55,995 nucleotides of DNA. Origin: Neelides folsomi. Its lineage: Eukaryota; Arthropoda; Collembola; Neelipleona; Neelidae. The position numbers and the translations under genes were made by a program. A model generated the notes under the pieces. That model did not search any database and had not been told where the DNA came from. It saw nothing but the letters and a program-made list of their open reading frames with translations. Location: positions 1 through 55,995 of the forward strand of contig JAQGBZ010000389.1 in assembly GCA_034687125.1 (NCBI GenBank), written 5' to 3'. Positions 47,024 through 55,995 of this stretch are shown here, piece by piece. Each line of letters begins with the position of its first letter. The first letter of the stretch is position 1.

Positions 47024-49892
47024 TCATTTGGTGAGGATGTCTGGAACTTGGTTCTGAGTCTTTGATGTTTGGAGACTTCCAATGAGCGTTGGGCAAGGTT
47101 CGCGCTCAAGTCGCACAATTCGCTCCAACATGTCGTAGTTGATTTCGTCCGAGAGCACAGAGTCATTCTTGTACGCGGGATGGGAAGTGACAAAGTGACG
47201 AAGCCACGTGGCCGCTGTCACAACTTCTCCCTTGGCCCTTTTGGAAATGAGGGAGAGATATTGCTGCAAAGTGCATTGACTATCCGCGTCAACGTCCATC
47301 GAAGTCAGATAGGATTGAATGAGGGAAATCAAACCTGGAAATTCCTAAAAAATAATTAAAATTATAAAAAATCTAATTGCAAATTTTTATATTATACCTA
47401 CTGTTATATGTAGATGAGTTATATTAAATTGTATTGGTTTTGATAGAGATAAATATTTCATTTGAATAATCTAATATGTAAATTTTAGAATATTTTATTA
47501 TAGTTAAAATACACACCTCTTTTCCATTGATGATATCGTTGACGCTCATGAGTGAATATTCATTTGCATTCTTATCTTGGATATTGCTCCTGAACCAAAA
47601 TTTCTCTTCGTGTATTGCATTACGCTTCTGGGCTTTTTTCATGTTCTCGTCAACCTAAAACAGAAAATATAAAATAGTATATTTGAAATATAAAATGTTA
47701 GCACCAAGTTTAAAATTGTTCAAAAGTTCATTTGATAGATATAGTTTTATATAAATCGAATGATGATTAAAATAATTTATTAGTGCAAACCTTTGAAATT
47801 GGTATTAGAAAAGAGAGCTTGTAAGAGAGAACCACACGCGTGAGGAGCACAATGAAGCAAACCACAGCCGCGTTCTCAAAATCCGTCAATTGAACTTCAC
47901 AAGGTCGAAATTCCACGCGCCATCCAATTGAACTTTCAGGTGGTGGTGGTTTGAATCGCATCGTTTGCCAATTAGTTGATTGAATATTCTAAAGATTGAA
48001 CATTTTTTAAATATCAAATAGAATGTAGAGCATTGTAGAATATCTAGAATATTGAAAATATTAATATTCATATTAAACTACGTTAAATACAAAATAAATT
48101 TGATAGCACAAATATTTAAAATTCTATTGCATTTAGAGAATAGAAAATGCGTGAAATATCAATTTATACCTCGAAATGATCTGAATCTTTCAAATTGTCC
48201 TGGTGTATTTTCTCCGAGAAAAGAGAGACGGGGTCTCTTATGAAGAGATGGGCAATGTGCTGAGCAAGCAACGGATCGATGCCACCCTTGATCAACTTAT
48301 TATAATGCTCCTCTTCGTAAATGATTTTGAGGTCGTTGTACTCTTTTCCTTCTTCTGACCTTCAATTCACAAATATCAATTAGAAATCATTTTCAATTTA
48401 ATATCAAATATAAGTAATAGCATATTTAAGTGGAATTAAAATACAATAATTATCTCAAATTACAAGTAACAATCAATGGAATCATATCGTGATTTAGGAA
48501 TCGTTTTTCGCTCTTCGACAGTTCGACAATCAACGGAGCTTGAAATTACATTCCATCGGCAGTCAACGTCAGAAACATAACCGCGGTAGAAGGGCGTCGC
48601 AGCAGTCAAAGCTAACTAAAATTACACAACACAACAATTAGGTCCAATAATTAAATAATAACTAAGTCAATAATTTAAATCGAGGAATTGAATTTAAACC
48701 AAAATATTGAATTGTATATTATCATTACAAAGATAGGGCAAAGCGGTGTAAGATGATCGTAGAGAGTTCGAGCTTCAGAAATATTGCAGGCCTGAAAAGT
48801 AACTTGAAGACAACAGCAACCCATGCCAAATCCCATTGCATCCATGTAAATATGGTCCTCCTTTGCTCCCTCATAATCTTCTTTGAATGGAACTGCAGTG
48901 TTTACGTCTTTGAATACTAAAATCACAAAAATCAATAAAATCAGTAAAATATCCCAATTAAATTTAAAATATTAAAATTGCTGTTTTTCATATTTAAATC
49001 CTGATTTTAACAATTTAATAATATTCGATCTAATGTGCAACAAAATTAATAATGAAAATAAAAATGAAATCAGCTGATTTATTACAATCAGCCAATTTAT
49101 CTGTAATTAAAGAGGGAAATTGTAACTGACTTGGTACTTGAATGTTAATTTTCTCTCCCCGACGAGATCTGATGTTGTTGGTCAAAGTTGCGAATCGCGG
49201 ATGTCCTCTGAAGATCCCTTCGTCTGGGAAGAAAAATGATCTTGAGACGCTCGATGTCGGCTGAGCCTCCGCCACTGGGAATGTAAATTGCGGGCTTCCA
49301 AGTCGAGGAAAGTTTGCAATGGAGAGAACAAATTCGTCTGGTGGAAGAAGAGCTTGAGCTTCTCCACGTCTCGCCTTCATGTTCGCTTCGACAATGTTCA
49401 AATGGGCTGCCAATGCTCCATAAGGTTGACCAGGAGTTCCTTCAATCATGTAAGAACCATATTCGGGGCGCCAGAGAGATTTCACAGTGCTAATTGTAAT
49501 ATCAAATTATTCATTGATTGATTATCTAATAAATCTTAATTAATTGATTAATTATCTAATTAATATTATTTCATTGATTAATTATTAATATTAAGTCTAT
49601 TTTATGTTAAAGTTAAGTTAAAGTTAATTTACTCAGGATTGTCCACTTCAGGTTGTCTGAGAATCGGCAAAAGTTCCGTGGCTCTGAGAGAAATTTGAGC
49701 TTTTTTATTTTCTCTGTCGAATCTTACGATGATGTACTCGACCTCGTCGCCCCATTTTAAAGAGTCTCCTTCACGATTCCGGAGCTTTTCGTATAAATTG
49801 ATAAACTGCTCAATTCCATTCGTCTTGACATGGCTGGCCCATTTCTTCGTTTCGTCCCATGACAGCGGTGACCCTTCCGACAGTAAACCCAT
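47024..49892 (-). CDS. Gclc: Glutamate-cysteine ligase catalytic subunit
   Basis: Eight exons (49892-49633, 49489-49131, 48916-48729, 48615-48464, 48359-48170, 47988-47791, 47654-47517, 47344-47024) join in phase to give 601 residues, slightly shorter than the human enzyme (637). It makes gamma-glutamylcysteine, the rate-limiting step of glutathione synthesis, in the cytosol. Hallmarks in order: [19 protein letters not shown], the acidic [31 protein letters not shown], the GCL signature [42 protein letters not shown], and [20 protein letters not shown] with [16 protein letters not shown]. The C-terminus is shortened and diverged after [12 protein letters not shown]. The minus-strand gene has no overlap with its neighbours. 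Confidence 0.97.
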
Positions 49893-51575
49893 GATGATTC
49901 AATTCTAAAACAATCAATAATGACAATTTCAATACTTGCTAAATTCCCCAAAGGATAAAAAATACTAAGGATCAATATTGATCGGATTAAAAGATCGATT
50001 CAACCCTAAGAGCAAACTAAATTTTTAATTAGATCTAATGGAAAACAATTGTTCAATTATGAATTTGAATTTTTAATGACGTTGATTGGAATACGTGGGA
50101 TAATCCGATATTAAATTGATAAATTGGGTATAAATAAGGAAATGATTATATAAATAAGGAAATGAATTAAATGTAAATGGTTTAAACCGAGTTACCGTTT
50201 AAGAGCGAATGTTATATTTGACCGTGAAGCTCCGATGAAAAGAGATGATTAAAAGGAGTGTTTTGGGATGTTTGGGATATGATAAGGAGAAAAAGGAGGC
50301 CAGTTGTGTCCTTGCGGTTAAAAATAATGAATGGGTTCGAGGAAATCTCTCATTTTATTATGCAACGTCTCCTCATACACCCTGGACAATTCCTTTACGT
50401 TTAATATTATATTTAATGGTGATATTTACAACCTACTTAAATACTAAACCTATCAATTTATCAATAAATATCAACTTACACACAATTTATTTTGAGATTC
50501 CCTCGACTCAATCGCACCAACTATCCTGATTACAACTTGGACAATTTTTCTCATTTTCTCCTTTTATTTTTTAATCCGTTTTTTGGAGGAATTATTTGGG
50601 AATTACTCACTCAAGAAACTATTTTTTTAAAATTATGTTTACGACTGAGGTTGGCCGAAAGCAATCTGTGTTTGTCCTGTGACCTGTATTTATATGTTAT
50701 AACATGACATAAAGGTCGTTTTGTAAACATTTAAACTAGAAAGTTAGTTATTGAGTTCCCGCGTTTTAGAACATCATTTAGTTAGCCATAATTTTAATCC
50801 ATCACAATTAAAGCAAATGATATACACTAAATAATGCTCTAAAAGCGGGTTAAATTGATAATTATAATAATTAATAATCTGTGAAGCAATGTTAATTTTT
50901 CTATCTTCAACTCACTATTAGGGAGTCTCCATGGATGTCATGGTGCTCAATATGGTGAAATTTCATGGAGTTCACCATGGAAAAACGTTCCATGGTTAAA
51001 GAAAAATATTCATGGTATTTATTCCACTCACCATGGATATTTTTCTATGTTAGTATGTCACCATGGAAAATCCATGGTTCACCATGGTGTGCCCAACTGG
51101 GAAACGCTAGCTCGTATACGAAACTTAACCTTTGATCTTTGATCTTAATTCTTTGAGGAAATACGGTAATAAATATTGATTCAGGCAACCTTAAATTTAT
51201 TTCAGGCAACCAAATTTAATAAAAAGAGAAAATATTATATTATTTAATTATGCATTGTTTTACATAAAATGAATTAATGATTATTTAGTATGTAATTATT
51301 GTAATTCAATGGCAAAACATTGAACTTTATTTGCAAATAACAATAATGTTATATTATGTACTAGCAGTAAAGATTAAACCATTCCCGAATAATAATAATA
51401 ATTAAATTAGTGATTTTAATAAATAATAAATACATTAAATTAACAAAAACATGATATAAAGTTAATAAAGGTTGTACTTCCTTCAAATTAAAATTTACAT
51501 ATTTGTGAATCTTTTCACTTCATATCATGTCTACAATATACATTCATATAAATAGTATTAAAAATATTGATTTAG
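49893..51575. other. Intergenic stretch with GCLC upstream region and CCATGG-rich element
   Basis: The first part should contain the GCLC promoter. An open frame at 50245-50529 from an ATG has no recognisable features. The CCATGG-rich element (50925-51095) is listed separately. The rest is AT-rich. Confidence 0.45.
50925..51095. repeat. CCATGG-rich repeat element, probable MITE
   Basis: Seven CCATGG palindromes and several extra CATGG motifs fall within about 160 bp (for example TCACCATGGAAAA twice, GTTCACCATGG twice). The ends look like imperfect inverted repeats: TTAGGGAGTCTCCATGG at the left against TTGGGCACACCATGG (reverse complement) at the right. A target duplication was not found. It is non-coding. 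Confidence 0.55.
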
Positions 51576-53447
51576 TTAGATAAGCGTGCAGGTCTGGCGA
51601 TCATTAATTGGGTCTGAGATAATTTCAACAAAATCCTGACATTTGAATTCTGCATTCTTAATAACAGTAAAGCAATCGTTAAATGCCCTTTTTGCAATCG
51701 AGAACTTTTCTGATCCAAGTTGTTTCCATTCAATCGGATGTTGTGGAACTTCCAACTTAAAGATGTGATTTTTAACGTCTTCTTTAAATGGAATAATCTC
51801 ATTGCATTCCCCACACTTAAAAATTCCTTTGCTTAATTCCACATGCTTTTTTCTGTAAAGTAATTATATCATGAATTAAAAAACTAAAAATTGAACTTCA
51901 TAATTACTCTAGTACTAATAAGTATAATAAAATTAGTTTAATACTTATAATTATTATAGTAATTAATTAATTATGTCATAGATTACATTCCGTGCTCAAG
52001 TAGATCCTTCCGGCCTTTTCCGTTAAAGTCGCAACAATAGCAAGGCCAATACGAGTTTCCTTCAAACAATGCCAAATCATTGTGGATGTCTTCGTGATAT
52101 TGAATAAAAGACTCAATTGACTTGAACAAGTCACATCCTTTATCTCCATCATCGATAAGTTCAAATTGAGTTGGAGAGTTTTGATCTTCGATAATTTGAA
52201 TTTCATCTGTCAATTTTGGTCTTTTAGCCGGAGGTTGAGCAGTTTGGTCATTTCTTGTTTTCTTGTTTTTAGAATGCGTACTTGGTTTCATTTCTTGGTC
52301 TGGTGTTTGTGGGACTGTGTAAACTTCTTGAACATGTCGTGTGTATTTCTTAAAGTATTCAACCCTCAGCTTTTTCTTATCATAAGCATTGAATAGGAAT
52401 CGATAAATCTTGGCTTCGTTGTCTTTCTCTTCTGGGATTGCAACCGTGTTGATAAAATCCCAAACCTATAAATATAAACAATAAGGTAAGTCGTAAGTAC
52501 CAAGATAATTAAAGGAGCAATGTACGCCCTTAAAAATTGTTTATTTTTACTTAAGGTTAATGTTTTTAAAACTTATTTTTAACTACATTGTTGAATGTTG
52601 GAAAATATTGATAGAGTATTATGTATTTAAATGCTTACCTCTGAAATTGTGTCCATTTCTGGTAAAATGCCATGTTTTTTGAAAGCATCGATTTTGAAAA
52701 ACAATTCAACGTTTTTCTCAATTGATGGGATAGCAAGTTTCTTTAAGATCTCAATATTGTCTTCAGTGATTGAGATTAATTTTAAGTCAATGTCCGTTTG
52801 ATTGTAGAAGAATCTAAAGACATCAAAATCAAAACGAAAAATGTTTAAAAATACATTATATAAGTTCTACCAATATGAATTACTGATAGATGCTATATTA
52901 TTACACATTATGTTTATGATTAAATAAATGGTTATTGGCCTTATTGGTAATAAAGTCTTAAAATAATTGTAGAGTAATTTCATATATTGAAAGTTAAATT
53001 ACCTAACAATTCCCTCAATATCAGAGCCGTTAAATTGAGGATAAACGAAAACTTTCTTTGTTGGACTGGGGGTCAATTGTTGTTCAAAGAATTTTGACTT
53101 GGAAGAAAGAATATTTCGATGAGCCTTGACTTCCTCACCATCATGTCCAATTAAAGTAATGTCACAGAAGAGCCCATTCCTAAAAATTATAAAATATTAT
53201 GGCTTTGTACTTTGTACAGGGAGGGCCATAAGTAACGCACGATTTTACGTATTCACGGTTATCTAATCGTGCGTTACTTATGGCCCTCCATGTACATAGA
53301 GATACTTATAAATATGAGGACGAAACTCGTTTTTAATAAATAATTAAAACCACATGCTTTATCTACTCTACTCTATTAATTGTCAAAAATAAAAAAAACT
53401 TACCTTCTTTGAATCTCAAAGGAATTCCAAACAGATTGGTCATCCAT
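51576..53447 (-). CDS. BTB/POZ domain protein with two zinc-finger-like units
   Basis: Five exons (53447-53404, 53179-53003, 52813-52639, 52465-51987, 51852-51576) join in phase to give 383 residues. The BTB domain (about residues 14-105) is clear: GLFCDITLIGHDGEEVKAHR, ILSSKSKFFEQQL and DIEGIVRFFYNQTDIDL. BTB domains mediate dimerisation and often recruit repressors or cullin-3. A basic nuclear-localisation-like stretch (KNKKTRN ... PPAKRPKL) follows. Two C2H2-like units come next: CYCCDFNGKGRKDLLEHGIK ending in H, and CGECNEIIPFKEDVKNH. The tail holds a few scattered cysteines. It is probably a transcription factor. The fingers are irregular, so DNA binding is not certain. Confidence 0.85.
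53214..53295. mobile_element. 82-bp near-perfect palindromic element in a BTB-gene intron
   Basis: The 31 bases GTACAGGGAGGGCCATAAGT AACGCACGATT at 53214-53244 are matched in reverse complement at 53265-53295 with one mismatch, around a 20-base loop. The ends lie at TA, as for Tc1/mariner-derived MITEs. Transcribed RNA would form a strong hairpin. Confidence 0.75.
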
Positions 53448-54275
53448 TTTGTTTTATAACAACACAATAATAACAATTATGTAAGTATTTAGTCTTTCTT
53501 CTCATTCAGTTTAAATTATGTATGATATTGATATTGGACTTTTAAAATGACACGAATTAACATGTGTGTTTAAATTATAAAATAAAAGATAGTGAATATA
53601 ATAAGTATGTGTAGTAATAAGCGTGTGTAGTAAAAGGTAAATCGACTTAAATTGTGTGCTTGTGAAATTCAAACTTGTGTTATTCTATCGGACCCAGACA
53701 CAATAACTACTGGAAATTGTTGTTTGCTTGAGGCTTTTAAATGAATACCGAAGTAATATGTATACCATTTATTGAGTTATATTTTATAGTCTTTGTAGTA
53801 GTTGTTTACATGAATGTTAGTATGGTTATAGTCATATGGTTCTTATTCCGTCAGGGATCAGGATTATGAAAACTAAAATAATATCAACTTTGACTATTTC
53901 CCACTATAGTCAACACTAACAAATTAGGACAAAAATAACGATTAAATTAACTTTACATTTAATATCCATATACATTTACAAATTCTACACTGCCCGGTAG
54001 AACCTTAATATTTTGACAATATTAACTTTGATATGTTTGATACGCGATTAACAGCAATGCATTAGACAGCAATACATATCATATTTGTTATTATAAGTAT
54101 GTAATAATATACTTATATATGTTACATAAGTATTATTTATTTTAATCACATTCTTTTAAAGGCTCAAGCTTCATTTCGGTTAATGGAATTTGCAATAAGA
54201 TTTTTATAAAATAGATATTTAGATTATAAAATTATAGGTTTCCCAATTGCATGGATCAAATTCAAATATAACAAT
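53448..54275. other. Intergenic stretch, no gene seen
   Basis: AT-rich DNA upstream of the BTB gene and downstream of the four-pass membrane protein gene. No repeat recognised. Confidence 0.4.
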
Positions 54276-55144
54276 TCAGAAAATTCTCAAATAATTTGGA
54301 TTTGAGAAATTCAAATTAAATTCAATGTCATTATTATATACATTAATTTGATGTATGTGCACTATCACAATGATGATGGTAATAATTCTGTAAATCGCTT
54401 GAAAAATAAAAGGCAAAACTTCTAATTGCATAATCTCCATGTCTGGGTTCAAAAATTGTATCTTCATAAAATAGTTGAATGCGGATAAAAAGCCGAACAA
54501 AAGAAAACTGCTCATCACAAAAATCCATCGATATAATTTTCTTGTGTTTCTCTAAAATTGAAGAAAGGTATGTTATTCAACATTAATGTTACATTATAAA
54601 AAATTATGATAATCATACTTAAAATCAAAAAAAGTATTTATTATTTCAATATTAATTTATAAATCTCACTTCTTTATTGCTATCAATCAAGAACTTTTTA
54701 GTGAACCAAGCAAGCAACCCACAGAAAACTGTAATTTCAAAATTAGCTGTTCATATCCTATAAATATCGGTTCATATACTGAAACTTAATAAATTATGAT
54801 TTTATAAATGTGTTGATTCAAAAAATAATTGGATTAATTACAGATGGTTATTAAATAAAATGCAATTAAAATTATAATTGCAGTTTCCGTTGAAGTTCCA
54901 ACAATACCAAATCCGCTTTTTAAGGTTTTTTCTGGGGTTTGCGAACAAAAATTGAAAATTCCGAACCCTACGAGGTAAAGCGCAATTACCAAATAAGTCA
55001 TCTGAAATATTAAATAAAAGTAAAAAATATATTATTTTTGGTTCGATTAAAAATTTTGTTTTGACAAACGGAATTTTATTGGTTTACCATGTCTAAATAT
55101 CCTATGATATTAACCACTCTTGTGCTTGAGATTTTGAAATTCAT
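54276..55144 (-). CDS. Four-pass membrane protein of unknown family
   Basis: Four exons (55144-55088, 55001-54842, 54728-54670, 54551-54276) join in phase to give 183 residues. Four hydrophobic segments are visible: MTYLVIALYLVGFGIFNFC, AIIILIAFYLITIFFCGLLA, WIFVMSSFLLFGFLSAFNYF and IFQAIYRIITIIIVIVHIHQ. A short N-terminus (MNFKISSTRVVNIIGYLDM), one polar loop rich in Gly/Thr (PEKTLKSGFGIVGTSTET) and a C-terminal Asn-rich tail complete it. There is no signal peptide, so both ends are probably cytosolic. The layout resembles small tetraspan families such as MARVEL-like proteins or the insect DUF4728-type group, but no signature settles it. Confidence 0.7.
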
Positions 55145-55995
55145 TCTTGTGCTCGAAATTGAATATAATTTATAACGTGAAGTATTTTTATTTATTATGT
55201 ATCACCACTGCCATATGTAAGATGATCCTATATTTCGTCATTATGTAAGATGTTCCTATAGATGAAATATATGGTTTGGCTATTAAGCACCAATGTGTAT
55301 TACCAAAATAATAATTTTATCAATAACATTATAATAAGATAATAAGTTTAGTATTGGCATTGGTATTTTGATATGCAGTTGACATATGATATAATTATAT
55401 TAACTACATATGTAATATATTCTATCTGTTTTGTTATCAAGTTATCATATAAGAATATATAAATATATAATTTGTCATATGCTAGATATTCATATCATAT
55501 TACTACATAGTTAGGTACATAATATACCTACCTACTACCTAGTATATACTATGGTTGCTTCAAGAACTAACTAAGAAGCAAACACCAAGGGTTTAGTTTT
55601 ACACATTATACGAATTAATTTAAATCTTAGCCCACATTGCTATTATTTTTTAATATTTCAACTAATTTATAAAAAAAGAAGATTAAATAACTTACATAAA
55701 TTTATATGTAGTACAGATATGTATGCACTTTAAAAAGAATTTATGAATATGGATATATGGAAGTTGTAGAAGAAATGTGAGTTGAAATTAATGACTTTTG
55801 ATCTTCACAGGGCATCTTCATAACAGCCGACATCCGACAAATAAATTCAAAACTGTCCGACGTTTAGAGTATCCGAAATTCGACATTTTACATTACATAG
55901 CCTATCTTACCTTCATAGTAAACGTTATTCAAAACATCCGACAAGCGACAATTCTTCATAATATCAGACAATTTCATCCGACATCCCAAAATTCA
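55145..55995. other. AT-rich window end with degenerate TCCGACA repeats
   Basis: No gene seen. From about 55826 the motif CCGACA and variants (CATCCGACA, TGTCCGACG, ATTCGACAT, CATCAGACAATTT) recur every 10-30 bases and the pattern may continue beyond the window. The rest is AT-rich with TA-rich runs. Confidence 0.45.

Noticed and set aside
50245..50529. ATG-started frame of 94 codons upstream of GCLC
   Set aside because: Starts plausibly (MIKRSVLGCLGYDKEKKE) but turns into low-complexity sequence with no domain. An expressed small gene cannot be fully excluded.

Overview
This is eukaryotic nuclear DNA from an arthropod. Genes are split by short GT-AG introns, the DNA is strongly AT-rich by eye, and the gene content is animal: RNA polymerase subunit RPB5, a SLC30 zinc transporter, glutamate-cysteine ligase, a carotenoid oxygenase, a caspase, BTB and ZAD-like zinc-finger proteins. 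Ionotropic-receptor-like and gustatory-receptor-like genes, BEL/Pao and Tc1 elements and TTAGG-type tracts all point to a hexapod or close relative. A springtail is my guess, but the sequence does not prove it.

Layout. 1-1384: 5' end of a BEL/Pao LTR retrotransposon on the minus strand (LTR, primer-binding site, gag start). 1909-3788: a divergent ionotropic receptor with two frame breaks. 4080-10290: transposon-rich stretch holding a 45-bp perfect hairpin element, an apparently intact Tc1-like element and a decayed hAT transposase. 11106-12325: gustatory-receptor-like gene. 12596-13070: internally deleted ionotropic receptor copy. 13853-19365: compact housekeeping block with a 13-finger protein, a membrane-anchored Cys-type glutathione peroxidase tail to tail with it, and RPB5 head to head with the peroxidase. 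20606-22689: two paralogous secreted 12-cysteine proteins. 23631-26246: zinc transporter. 26250-32470: sparse region ending in a cluster of small secreted proteins with hydrophobic tails, one broken by a MITE with 9-bp target duplications. 32470-36690: no genes seen. 36698-40365: a two-domain caspase. 42540-45140: carotenoid oxygenase. 45443-46091: small secreted protein. 47024-49892: glutamate-cysteine ligase. 51576-53447: BTB/zinc-finger protein. 54276-55144: four-pass membrane protein. 55826-55985: degenerate short repeats.

The strongest candidate for something new is the gene at 36698-40365. Ten exons with matching phases encode about 622 residues: a helical, possibly death-fold N-terminus, a pseudo-caspase domain that has lost both catalytic residues, then a caspase domain that keeps them. 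In effect a c-FLIP-like regulator and a caspase lie in one chain. Exon joins were worked out by hand from splice sites, phase and family similarity. No search or transcript data were available.

The genes do not form a pathway. Glutathione-linked (peroxidase, GCLC) and zinc-linked genes are present but far apart. The clearest local organisation is the divergent peroxidase/RPB5 pair, the tandem secreted-protein duplicates, and the chemoreceptor patch at 1.9-13.1 kb.
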